A DNA stretch of 64,000 nt, taken from NCBI GenBank assembly GCA_028561875.1, contig JAQQTI010000001.1, positions 310,001-374,000 of the forward strand. The letters run 5' to 3'. The notes beneath the pieces were generated by a model. The model made no database searches and was not told where the DNA came from. It saw only the letters and a program-made list of their open reading frames with translations. The position numbers were made by a program, and so were the translations under genes. Each line of letters starts with the position of its first letter. Position 1 is the first letter of the stretch. Shown here one piece after another: positions 51,806 to 60,107 of this stretch. The stretch is from Methanomassiliicoccaceae archaeon COG_1. Lineage in GTDB: Archaea > Thermoplasmatota > Thermoplasmata > Methanomassiliicoccales > Methanomethylophilaceae.

Positions 51806-52714
51806 ATTTGGGAGAAAAACGCGGATTCGGCTTTGAGGAAGAACCGCAATCCAAATCCGAGTTCGCCACTTACGAGAACCGAAATGCCCGGCGTCTGCCG
51901 AAACACGCGCACTCCGCACGCGTGATTCTTGTTCTCGATTAAGGGTTATCAAACCGAGAACGTATAGATTGTGGCCTGGCCGAGGCGGCGGTCCCGACGT
52001 CGCAGACAGGCATCTTCAGGGGATGGTCGTCGGGGACCGGCAGGAACCCGACGTCCCTGTCGGCGTCCGAATCCCTACCTAGACGCACGCAGCCAATCCT
52101 CTGAAACCCGTTCGGGCGTCCGCGCCCGAACGTCCCGAACTCCATCCCCCTCGACCCTGGCACCAGTCCGCAGTCCACCTCGAAACGCTATCCGCGCCCC
52201 CGTCGCAGTCCGGCAGCCTGTGCGTTTTTCGAACCTCAGCAGCGGCGCACAGCCTGGGGAAACGGTCCTGCAGGATTCACCAGCAGAAACCGAGAGAGGA
52301 AGCGGAGAAGCCCTCTGGCGGTTTGGTACAATTGGATGTTTGTTTGCGACTCGAAAAGAAACGAAGAAAAGGGCTGGTAGACGCAAGGAAGAGTAGGGGC
52401 ATGGACCTCGTGTAGTATGTTGTAGGGCAAGCAACGACGTTGACGAATTCTTTAATCCGACAATACGGGAGATTCGGGCTGCAATCCGCAGATATATAAA
52501 GTCACGTATACAGGTTTTCAAGAGATTCGTATTTTTGTTAGCAAGGATAGATTATATCTTCATATCCACTTCAAATTCACAAGTCTTATGAAAACAGAAG
52601 AATTAAATACAGTCAAATCGGTTCGTTATATGACAACTTTAACAATGCAATCATTATATTTGGACACATGATTTGGCCAGAAAATCCAACATTTGTTAAC
52701 CTGAGGCCCCAGTA
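51806..52714. other. Gene-poor region after hdrB
   Basis: About 900 bases. The first part is GC-rich with only low-complexity Arg/Pro-type frames. On the minus strand a 79-codon frame (52178 to 51939) contains GMEFGTFGRGRPNGFQRIGC and DHPLKMPVCDVGTAA and could be the end of a decayed gene that I do not recognise. From about 52430 the sequence turns clearly AT-rich, unlike its surroundings, with a 27-codon frame at 52588-52671 that I do not trust. Confidence 0.4.
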
Positions 52715-52906
52715 ATGAATAGGGTTGCTAAAATCATCCTAGCAGTATATATCGTAACCATTATATACCTCGGCATAGCGTACGCAGTAACCGAACACAC
52801 TCATTTTCTGGTCGGCGCTTGTGTTTTGACAGTAGTGGATCTGGCCATTGTAGGATATTATCGGAGAAAAATATTCTCTGCTGAGGAGATGCAATCCTCT
52901 ATCTGA
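52715..52906 (+). CDS. Small two-span membrane protein, hypothetical
   Basis: 63 residues: AKIILAVYIVTIIYLGIAYA and HFLVGACVLTVVDLAIVGYY are two membrane segments, followed by a short hydrophilic tail. It lies in AT-rich sequence unlike the rest of the window. No family recognised; it may be accessory or of foreign origin. Confidence 0.4.
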   Translation: MNRVAKIILAVYIVTIIYLGIAYAVTEHTHFLVGACVLTVVDLAIVGYYRRKIFSAEEMQSSI

Positions 52907-52947
52907 TTGACAGGAGGGCTCTGAATACTCAGTGCCCGTGCGGAGAA

Positions 52948-53256
52948 GTGAATAAGAGAACCGCGGCTCTCGTCATCATATTCACACTATTGATTTCGGC
53001 CCTCATCACCGTATTCTGCAGAGTAGATGCCGAGGGCGGGGAGAGGTATTCTTGGGAATTCGATGACAGCTCCTTCGAAATAGAGGTCGATGTAGGCCAT
53101 TTCGGCGATTATCCCCAAGATGGACGCATACCTGAAATCTCATCCGAAGAATATGGGCGGAACATCATACATTTTGGGGATGACGATTATAGCAGGACTG
53201 TTGCAAATCGCGGCATCGCAGACGGGATGCTCGGTCGTCGGACCTCACGGCGGTGA
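52948..53256 (+). CDS. Small secreted or anchored protein, hypothetical, possibly broken
   Basis: 102 residues from GTG 52948. N-terminal hydrophobic signal (AALVIIFTLLISALITVFC) then an acidic stretch (GGERYSWEFDDSSFEIEVD). The last 25 residues look out of character. Another frame starting at 53120 encodes SYILGMTIIAGLLQIAAS, a plausible membrane segment, so the gene may be frameshifted. Confidence 0.35.
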   Translation: MNKRTAALVIIFTLLISALITVFCRVDAEGGERYSWEFDDSSFEIEVDVGHFGDYPQDGRIPEISSEEYGRNIIHFGDDDYSRTVANRGIADGMLGRRTSRR

Positions 53257-53850
53257 AAGAACAGGAACAACCCGACGTCACGGGAGGCCCCCATACGAAA
53301 TCCAGTTTAGCTAAGGACAAGATTGCACGAGAGCCTTCCCAGGCTGGAGGCACGGTCCCCTCTCGTCCGCAAATGGCACGGCGGCGAAGTCCCGTAGGCG
53401 TTCAGCGACCGGCTCGCCCCCCAGGAGATTCTGAAATATCCGCTTTTTCGGTAGAGGTCCGAGCATCAAACGCGAATCAGGGATTTTGACGCGTTTTAAG
53501 GCCACCCTCCTCATTTGCGTGCGCAAGGATACGTCGGGGTGGTCTCTGAATCGGAATCTCAAGAGCGCGGATCGGATTGTTTCGAAGCACATCTCGATTC
53601 AGGCGTTGCAACGGTGACGGAAGACAGCTCTGGGGTCTCGTCAATCCGGAATCGGCATCCGAGTTCGACACGCAGGAGTCTATCCGTCTGTCAACCCAAC
53701 CCGTTTTCAAAACACAAACGGGGAAATCTGAGCAACTTTTAAGTAAAAGCGGTACCAGCATGAGTTGGAATAAATTATACAATTGTGATAATCCGCTCAC
53801 ATCTGGCTTCATAAGACTCCTACATGGGGTAAATTATTCCTCAAGAAGAG
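53257..53850. other. Gene-free interval upstream of rps3ae
   Basis: About 590 bases with no frame I believe in. The open frames are Arg/Ser/Pro-rich on both strands. I see no RNA gene. The final 100 bases are AT-rich and lead into the rps3ae promoter. Confidence 0.4.
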
Positions 53851-53853
53851 GTA

Positions 53854-53861
53854 TTTTATAC
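53854..53861 (+). promoter_or_regulatory. TATA box of rps3ae
   Basis: TTTTATAC, with AAAGGAG (53889-53894) and ATG 53902 downstream. Confidence 0.6.
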
Positions 53862-53901
53862 AATCATCAGATGGTCCGTTCAGTTTCAAAGGAGCTATCA
53901 C

Positions 53902-54684
53902 ATGGCAGCACCCGGAGCAGAGAAGAGAGAGGCGGCTGCTAAAGCCACCGAGGAGAAGGCGTCCGCCGAGGCAGCGCCTGTAGCAGCGCCCAAGAAAGCG
54001 CCCTCTACCCCCAAATCGGGCGGTAGGAAGACCAAGGACAAGTGGAAGGCAAAGGAGTGGTACAACGTCCACGCCCCCCATATGTTCAACGAGACCGTCA
54101 TCGGGGAGACCCCCGCCTCCGACCCCTCCTACCTAATCGGCAGGCAGGCAGAGGTCACCGTCGCCGATCTCATCGGCGATGCGTCGAAGGCTCACATCAA
54201 ACTCCTGTTCAAGATTAGCGATGTTGACGGCCACGAGGCGAAGACCGAGTTCGTCGGCCACACCCTAACTTCCGACTACGTCAGGAGGCTGACCCGCAGG
54301 AAGAAGACCAAGACCGATCACGTCGTCGACGTCAGGACCGCGGACGGTTACGTCATCAGGATTAAGACCATGTCCATCGCGGACAGGAGGATCCAGACCT
54401 CCCAGGAGGAGGCCATGAGGCGCGCCATCGGTGAGTTCCTTACGCTGTTCGTCAGGGAGCACAAGCTCTCCCAGGTGATCAGGAACGTCATCTCCAACGA
54501 TCTCGCCAGGGAAGTGGGCCGGGCTTGCAAGGTTGTAATCCCCGTAAAGAGGATCGAGATCCGTAGGACCGAGATCCTGAGGAAAGGCAACGGAGAGCCC
54601 GACTCCATCATCGCCGCCCCGGCCGAGGACGAGCCTGCCGAGGCCATCGTAGAGGACGTCGCCCCGGCCGAAGAGTCCGAATGA
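53902..54684 (+). CDS. rps3ae: Ribosomal protein S3Ae (eS1)
   Basis: 260 residues. After an Ala/Lys-rich N-terminal extension of about 40 residues comes DKWKAKEWYNVHAPHMFNET, the S3Ae signature, then FVGHTLTSDYVRRLTRRKKT and VIRNVISNDLAREVGRACKV. The acidic Glu/Ala tail is variable. This 30S protein is archaeal/eukaryotic specific. Confidence 0.96.
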   Translation: MAAPGAEKREAAAKATEEKASAEAAPVAAPKKAPSTPKSGGRKTKDKWKAKEWYNVHAPHMFNETVIGETPASDPSYLIGRQAEVTVADLIGDASKAHIKLLFKISDVDGHEAKTEFVGHTLTSDYVRRLTRRKKTKTDHVVDVRTADGYVIRIKTMSIADRRIQTSQEEAMRRAIGEFLTLFVREHKLSQVIRNVISNDLAREVGRACKVVIPVKRIEIRRTEILRKGNGEPDSIIAAPAEDEPAEAIVEDVAPAEESE

Positions 54685-54736
54685 TTTCAAATCCCCGGGG
54701 CCCCGGCCCCGATTCACCTCCTTCCAATCAGTTTCC

Positions 54737-54760
54737 TGCGCGCACCATTCTCTGCGCGCA
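54737..54760 (+). terminator. GC-rich hairpin between rps3ae and tRNA-Met
   Basis: Two copies of the palindromic octamer TGCGCGCA (54737-54744 and 54753-54760) flank CCATTCTC, forming a perfect 8-bp hairpin just before the tRNA promoter. It may end the rps3ae transcript; there is no T-run, so this is tentative. Confidence 0.35.
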
Positions 54761-54763
54761 AGT

Positions 54764-54772
54764 AATATAAAC
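54764..54772 (+). promoter_or_regulatory. TATA box of tRNA-Met
   Basis: AATATAAAC lies about 30 bases before the first base of the tRNA. Confidence 0.6.
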
Positions 54773-54798
54773 CAATGGCCAATCCCCATTCCAAACGT

Positions 54799-54905
54799 GC
54801 CGAGTTGGCTCAGCCTGGTAGAGCGTCGGACTCATAGGGTTAGGTTTTCAAACTGACCTCGCCAGGGAAATCCGAAGGCCGAGGGTTCGAACCCCTCACT
54901 CGGCA
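54799..54905 (+). tRNA. tRNA-Met (anticodon CAT), elongator type, with 33-base intron
   Basis: Mature tRNA of 74 bases: acceptor GCCGAGT/ACTCGGC, D arm GCTC...GAGC, anticodon stem TCGGA/TCCGA with loop CTCATAA, T arm GAGGG-TTCGAAC-CCCTC. An intron (54837-54869) interrupts the loop after position 37, the canonical archaeal site. CCA is encoded (54906-54908). The body resembles elongator tRNA-Met; tRNA-Ile2 (CAT) is the less likely alternative. Confidence 0.9.
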
Positions 54906-55025
54906 CCACATCTGCCACGACGCCCCCGGCGTTTTCCAGGACGGCGTCCGCTCATCTGGGCAAAAATGCCGTCAGAGCGTCCCGCGGGACAGTTTTTATC
55001 CCATCCTGTAGATGCGTGATGCGCC

Positions 55026-56198
55026 ATGAAGCTCATAATCTACAACGGTAAAGGCGGCGTGGGGAAGACCTCGGTCTCAGCCGCCACCGCGCGTAGACTC
55101 GCCCAGAAGGGGCACAGGACGATAATCATGAGCGTGGATACCGCCCATTCCCTTGGCGACTCCTTCGACGTGAAGCTCGGTCCGGAGATCGTCAACGTCC
55201 TGCCCAACCTGGACGCGCTCGAGCTGGACATCATGTACGAGATGAGGACGAAATGGGCCTCCATCAAGGAATATGCCAGCGCATTCATGCTCTCGCAGGG
55301 GCTGGAGGGTGTCTCCGCCGAGGAGATGGCGATCATCCCCGGCATGGAGATGGTCGCCGCCCTGTTGTACGTCCTGACGTTCAGGAACGAGGGGAAGTAC
55401 GACGTCGTGGTCATCGACACCGCCCCCACCGGGGAGACCCTGAGGCTGCTGAGCTTCCCGGATGTCTCCAATTGGTACATTGACAAGATGTTCTCCGTCG
55501 TCAGCAAGCTCATGGGCGTCGCCCGCATCACTATCGGGCACATAATGGACTTCCCGCTGCCTTCCAAGGAGGTCATGGAGTCCGTTATGGAGCTCAAGGA
55601 CCAGATGAAGAAGGTCAAGAGCATCCTCGAGGACTCCGAGAACACCGTCGTGAGACTGGTGCTCAACCCCGAGAGGATGGCGATCAACGAGACCCGCCGG
55701 TCGTACACCTACATGTGCCTCTACAACAAGAACGTGGAGTGCCTCATCGTCAACAAAGTCATCCCGGAGAGTGCGGACGGGGCGTTCATCAGCGAGAAGC
55801 TGAAGGAGCAGAGACGTTACATGGAGGCCATCCACGAGTCGTTCGACCCGCTGAAGATCATGACCGCGGAGATGATGCCCACCGAGCTCCGCGGGTCGGA
55901 AAAGTTGGACAAGCTCGCCGACATGATATTCGGGGATTCCGACCCCATCGAGAGCTACTCCAGGGAAAGCCCGATGAAGTTCGTCAGCAGCCCCGACGGC
56001 AGCGATGAGCTCAGGCTCAGGATGCCCTTCGTGGACAGGGGTTCAGTGGAACTCTTTAAGGGCAACCAGAACAGTATCATGATACTGGTGGGCAGCCAGA
56101 AGAGGACGGTCACGCTACCGACCACCCTCGCCAACGCGGAGATTCTCGGCGCCGATTTCGAGGGCGACTGCCTGGTCATCAGGTTCAAGAGGGATTGA
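55026..56198 (+). CDS. ArsA/Get3-family ATPase
   Basis: 390 residues. Deviant Walker A YNGKGGVGKTS at the N-terminus, switch I-like VDTAHSLGDSFD, and switch II VVIDTAPTGETLRLLSFP. Archaeal members are Get3-like and probably chaperone tail-anchored or other membrane proteins; an arsenite role is unlikely without ars genes nearby. TTTTTATC about 30 bases upstream implies a leaderless transcript. It heads a run of closely spaced genes through pyrC. Confidence 0.92.
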   Translation: MKLIIYNGKGGVGKTSVSAATARRLAQKGHRTIIMSVDTAHSLGDSFDVKLGPEIVNVLPNLDALELDIMYEMRTKWASIKEYASAFMLSQGLEGVSAEEMAIIPGMEMVAALLYVLTFRNEGKYDVVVIDTAPTGETLRLLSFPDVSNWYIDKMFSVVSKLMGVARITIGHIMDFPLPSKEVMESVMELKDQMKKVKSILEDSENTVVRLVLNPERMAINETRRSYTYMCLYNKNVECLIVNKVIPESADGAFISEKLKEQRRYMEAIHESFDPLKIMTAEMMPTELRGSEKLDKLADMIFGDSDPIESYSRESPMKFVSSPDGSDELRLRMPFVDRGSVELFKGNQNSIMILVGSQKRTVTLPTTLANAEILGADFEGDCLVIRFKRD

Positions 56199-56199
56199 A

Positions 56200-56808
56200 A
56201 TGACGGAAGAAGACGACATCCGCAGATTCCGCGAGGAGAACGCGGAGATGATAGAGAAGATCCTCGCGCAGGAACGCGCGGACCGCCGCGCCGATTTCGA
56301 GGACAGGATGGCGGAGGCCGATCGCCTCCGCGCCGAGGCCCGCGAGGAATACAGGAGGGCGATGGACGCCGCCCGCTTGGGGTTTGACGCTGAATCGGCG
56401 CACTTCTACGAGGCTATGAAGGAGGAGCGGGAGCGTCTCCGCGCCGTAATGAACGAGGAGCGCGCCTACCGTCGCATGGCGGCCCTCGAGGCGAGGGAGA
56501 GGCTGCGCTCCGACCGCGACTATTACAGGGCGATTTTCGACGAGGACGTCTCCGAGGTCATCAGACCATTTGCGGACCCCGACTTCCATAAGCACCTCGT
56601 GGGCATGGGCATGGAGGCCTACGCTGCGTTCATGGCCCTGGTCAGGGCTGGCCCCTTCCCCAATGCCGTCAAGGACGCCGTCGACGACTTCGACCTGACG
56701 AAGTCGGCCACCTGTGCCCGCAAGGCGGCGGACATGAAGCGCGAGAGGAGGGAACACGGTCCGGAGAGGATAGAGATCGGCGACAGGAAGAAGGGCGGGT
56801 CGCAGTGA
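56200..56808 (+). CDS. Coiled-coil hypothetical protein
   Basis: 202 residues, very rich in Glu, Arg and Ala. Residues 5-125 form a long helical coiled coil (ENAEMIEKILAQERADRRAD; ERERLRAVMNEERAYRRMAA). The C-terminal part (HKHLVGMGMEAYAAFMALVR) looks folded. No family recognised. It begins one base after the ArsA-like stop and overlaps the AMMECR1 start. Confidence 0.6.
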   Translation: MTEEDDIRRFREENAEMIEKILAQERADRRADFEDRMAEADRLRAEAREEYRRAMDAARLGFDAESAHFYEAMKEERERLRAVMNEERAYRRMAALEARERLRSDRDYYRAIFDEDVSEVIRPFADPDFHKHLVGMGMEAYAAFMALVRAGPFPNAVKDAVDDFDLTKSATCARKAADMKRERREHGPERIEIGDRKKGGSQ

Positions 56809-57404
56809 CCCTGTCCGAATCCGATTTCTTCGCGGCCGTACGTGGGGCCCGCGCCATCGCCGAGGCGGAGACGCAGGGGCTGTGCTCAGATCCCGCGTTC
56901 CCCTCGTCGTTCGACGACCGCAGCGGCGCTTTCGTCACGGTCAGGGAGCACCCGTCGGGGGCCCTCCGCGGGTGCATCGGTTACATGGATGCGGACATGC
57001 CCCTCAGGGAATCGCTTCACGCCGCCGCGCGCGGCGTCTGCCGCGACCCGCGCTTCGAACGCCTCACCTTCCACGAAGCGGAGAGGTGCACGTTCGAGGT
57101 GACCGTCCTATCGCCGTCGGAGATGGTGCGCTACGAATCCCCGGAGGACCTGCTGTCGAAGATAGATCTCGGCGAGGACGGCATCTCGATGCACGCGCGG
57201 ATCGATGGCCGCCGCTACAGCGCGGTGTTCCTGCCCCAGGTCCCGGTGGAGCAGGGGTGGAGCAAGGAGGAGTACCTTGCCAACCTCTGCCTGAAGGCCG
57301 GATTGTAGCCAGACGAGTGGAAGAGGGGCAGGGCGCAGTTCAGCAGGTTCCGGGGCACGGCGTACGCCGAGACGTCCCCGCGCGGCGAGGTCGTGAAGAA
57401 ATGA
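56805..57404 (+). CDS. AMMECR1-domain protein with an in-frame TAG (candidate pyrrolysine)
   Basis: Read through TAG 57306-57308 (codon 168) the product is 199 residues, the usual length. The conserved LRGCIGYMD motif and the EYLANLCLKAGL block precede the TAG. The same frame continues PDEWKRGRAQFSRFRGTAYA and ends at TGA 57402-57404, overlapping the pyrC ATG. Homologues carry a PxxxW continuation at this place, so the post-TAG sequence is genuine coding. The biochemical function of AMMECR1 proteins is unknown. Confidence 0.85.
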
Positions 57405-58753
57405 CCGCTCCCGATGCCGTGCTTTGCGGCAGGATGTTGATCGGCGGTACGCTCCGCTACGCCGAGGCCGGCATCGCCGACGGGAGGATTTGCGAGCTCG
57501 GCGGGCATGTCGGCGGCGGAGAGAGGATTGAGCTGGGCATGAGTATGACCGTCCTCCCCGGCTTCGTCGATCCCCACGTACACCTGCGCGACCCGGGCAT
57601 GAAGTGGAAGGAGGACTTTTCCACGGGCACTACCGCCGCTGTCTGCGGCGGGGTGACAGCGGTCCTCGACATGCCCAACACCAGCCCCCCGGTTACCGGC
57701 ATCGGGGCCCTTCGGGACAAGAAGCGCGCGGTGGCCGGCCGGGCGTACTGCGACTACGGCCTGTTCGCCGCGCTCTCCCCCGGCTGCCCGGTGAGCCTTC
57801 TCGCCCCGTACGTCTGCGGTTTCAAGCTGTTCATGGGGTCCACCACCGGAAACATACTGCTCGACGACGACGCAGAGATTGCCCAGCTCATGTCCGAGGT
57901 CTCGGCCGTAGGCAGGCCGGTCAGCGTGCACGCGGAGGACGACTCCCGCATCGCCCATGGCGTGGAGGAGGCATGCTGCCAGGACCACCTCCGCAATCGC
58001 CCCGTAGAGGCGGAGCTAAGTGCTCTGCGCAGGCTTTCCCGGTTCAAGGACGCAAACAGGATCAACATCTGCCATTGTACGACGGCAGAGCAGATCGCCG
58101 CGGCGAAGGGGCTAGGGTTCAGCACGGAGGTGGCGTTGCACCACGTCCTCTTCGACGCGCAGAGATACACCTCCGCGCTCTACAAGGTCAACCCTCCGAT
58201 TCGCGATCCGGCGTCGCGGAACGCACTCCGCGCCGCCTTCCTAGCCGGCGAGGCAGACATGGTCGGGACGGACCATGCCCCGCACACCTTAGAGGAGAAG
58301 TCCGGGGAGTTCGACGCCGCCCCGGCCGGCATCCCCGGGGTAGAGACCACTGTGCCGATCCTCATGGACTGGGCCGCCTCGGGGGAAGTCCCCCTCGCGC
58401 AGGTCTCTCGGATGGCGTCCCTCCGCCCGGCAGAGTACTTCGGGCTCAACAAAGGCGCCATCGAGGTCGGCAGGGACGCCGACTTTGCCATATTCGACAT
58501 GAGGAAATCCGTCCTCATAGACCAGAGTAGGCTGCATTCCAAGGCGGGGTACAGTCCGTACGGCGGCATGCGCGCGGTCTTCCCCGACACCGTTATAATA
58601 AGAGGGGCGGTACAGGTGCGGGAGGGGGAGCCCTGCGGGGACCCCGTGGGGAAGGATCAGTTTGCCCGATTACGAGGTCGATTACTCCGAGGTTGCCGGG
58701 CGGAGGGTGGAATGCCTAAGCGGGTGCGGCATGTGCTGCCTGTGCCAGCCTGA
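57401..58753 (+). CDS. pyrC: Dihydroorotase
   Basis: 450 residues. Zinc-binding HxH in FVDPHVHLRDPGMKWKEDFS, HCTTAEQIAAAKG and GTDHAPHTLEEKSGEFDAAP identify the pyrimidine-pathway cyclic amidohydrolase, which closes carbamoyl aspartate to dihydroorotate. ATG 57401 overlaps the AMMECR1 stop seen after TAG read-through, independent support for that 3' end. The last 30 residues overlap the next gene and may be tail. Confidence 0.92.
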   Translation: MTAPDAVLCGRMLIGGTLRYAEAGIADGRICELGGHVGGGERIELGMSMTVLPGFVDPHVHLRDPGMKWKEDFSTGTTAAVCGGVTAVLDMPNTSPPVTGIGALRDKKRAVAGRAYCDYGLFAALSPGCPVSLLAPYVCGFKLFMGSTTGNILLDDDAEIAQLMSEVSAVGRPVSVHAEDDSRIAHGVEEACCQDHLRNRPVEAELSALRRLSRFKDANRINICHCTTAEQIAAAKGLGFSTEVALHHVLFDAQRYTSALYKVNPPIRDPASRNALRAAFLAGEADMVGTDHAPHTLEEKSGEFDAAPAGIPGVETTVPILMDWAASGEVPLAQVSRMASLRPAEYFGLNKGAIEVGRDADFAIFDMRKSVLIDQSRLHSKAGYSPYGGMRAVFPDTVIIRGAVQVREGEPCGDPVGKDQFARLRGRLLRGCRAEGGMPKRVRHVLPVPA

Positions 58754-59794
58754 GGTCCTACCGGAGGAGGAGCCGTTCTTCAGGAAGAACTACCCGGATC
58801 GCATAACGCTGTCCAAGACCCCCGAGCACTACACGGCCCTGGCCCTCAAGAAGGGCAGGGGCTCTTGCGTATTCCTCGACGGGCAGCGGAGGTGCGAGGT
58901 GCATCAGCATCGCACCGCCTACTGCAAGCAGTTCCCGTACCACATATACGTCTCCGACCGTGTGAAAGTCGAGGCGGACCTGTCCTGCCGCGGGCTCTGG
59001 ACCGGGAAGGGCGCGGACGCGGCCGGTGAGGCGAGGGCCATCGTATCGGCGGCGGATGCCCGCATACGCGAGGCTCTACCGCAGGCCAGGGCGGTGTACA
59101 GGGAATTCTACGATAACGCCCGCTCCGCCGGCGTGATGAAAGACCCAGCAATGCTAAGGATGACCGTCGCCGAGTGCATCGGGAGGTTCGCCGACCTGGC
59201 CTTCGTGGGCAAGGTCCTTGAGCTCTCGGAGACCGAGGCGGACATGAGCATCGCCGCGGCGGCGTCTCCTGGCAGGGCCGATATGAAGGCGATCTCCGCG
59301 GCGGCCGCCGCGGCCGCCTCAGAGTCAATAGCCAGCAACGACCCGCTCAACGTTCCTTTGTACGGCGCCGAGGATTTCTCGTGGAACGTATTCACCGCCG
59401 CGAGGGGGATCATCGAACATTCGGTGATTGGCGACGATGGAGAGTTCAGCCGCAGGGGCTTCGTCGCCATCGGGGACATCGAGGTCGCGGAGCCAGACGA
59501 GGGGGGAAAGAGGGTCCTCGTCGACTACCTGACGATACTCAATGGCAGGGACAGCTTCCTCGGCAGCGCGCTCGCCATCGTGGACGAGAACGGCTACGTC
59601 GATGATATGGGCAACGCCTACTACGGCAGCCTCGCCACCTGCGTCCTAGACATCCTGTGGAGGGCCGCCCTGCTCGACCGCTTCTTCCACACGGGATTCG
59701 GCGCGAGAGGCATCAAAGAGGCCGTGATCTTCTACGACATGGACCGTCTGGATGCCCCCACCATAGGCGCCTTCGTCCGAGGCCGTGCGGATAA
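58662..59794 (+). CDS. YkgJ-type Fe-S/zinc-cluster protein, 3' end uncertain
   Basis: About 370 residues from TTG 58662. The cysteine-rich signature CLSGCGMCCLCQPE with CVFLDGQRRCEVHQHRTAYC and KQFPY matches the COG0727/YkgJ family of putative metal-cluster proteins. The frame as given has no stop and runs through L37e (other frame) into purF, which cannot be right. One extra C in the CCCCC run at 59755-59759 would end the gene at TAA 59792-59794, just before AT-rich promoter-like sequence; I use that end. Confidence 0.65.
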
Positions 59795-59917
59795 GGTTAA
59801 AATACGGCATCCTTATAGGGCGGGTCGTAAGGTGGCAGTCTGGGCGCAGAGCCCAAGTTCCGCACCCGCCGTGGCATCGCCCGGTAAGCGACGACGTCAC
59901 CTTGGGGAGAAAGGAAC

Positions 59918-60088
59918 ATGGGAGCAGGAACAGCAGCGCAGGGAAGGCACAACAAGTTCAAGACGCACATCCCCTGTCGCAGGTGCGGTAAACGCTCGTA
60001 CAACGTCAGGAAGGGCTACTGCGCCTCCTGCGGGTACGGCAGGACCGCCAAGCTCAGGTCCTACAGCTGGGCCAAGCTGCGCGACTGA
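59918..60088 (+). CDS. rpl37e: Ribosomal protein L37e (eL37)
   Basis: 56 residues found by reading the gap before purF. It contains [20 protein letters not shown] then [20 protein letters not shown] and ends YSWAKLRD, with two CxxC pairs for zinc, as in archaeal/eukaryotic L37. GGGGAGAAAGGAAC precedes ATG 59918. Its position just before purF is known in other euryarchaea. Confidence 0.92.
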   Translation: MGAGTAAQGRHNKFKTHIPCRRCGKRSYNVRKGYCASCGYGRTAKLRSYSWAKLRD

Positions 60089-60107
60089 GTCGGTTCGAAG
60101 TGGAAAA

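Noticed and set aside
51971-52521. Two opposing frames of about 140 codons in the gene-poor region
   Set aside because: Arg/Ser/Pro-rich with no motif or ribosome-binding site; probably chance frames in GC-rich sequence.
53253-53812. Frames of 60-110 codons on both strands before rps3ae
   Set aside because: No start signals and no recognisable sequence; mutually overlapping on opposite strands.
55026-56198. Arsenite-resistance operon
   Set aside because: The ATPase is Get3-like and there is no arsB, arsD or arsR nearby.
59800-59917. An LSm protein gene before L37e, as in many archaea
   Set aside because: I read all three plus-strand frames of the interval and found no Sm motif.
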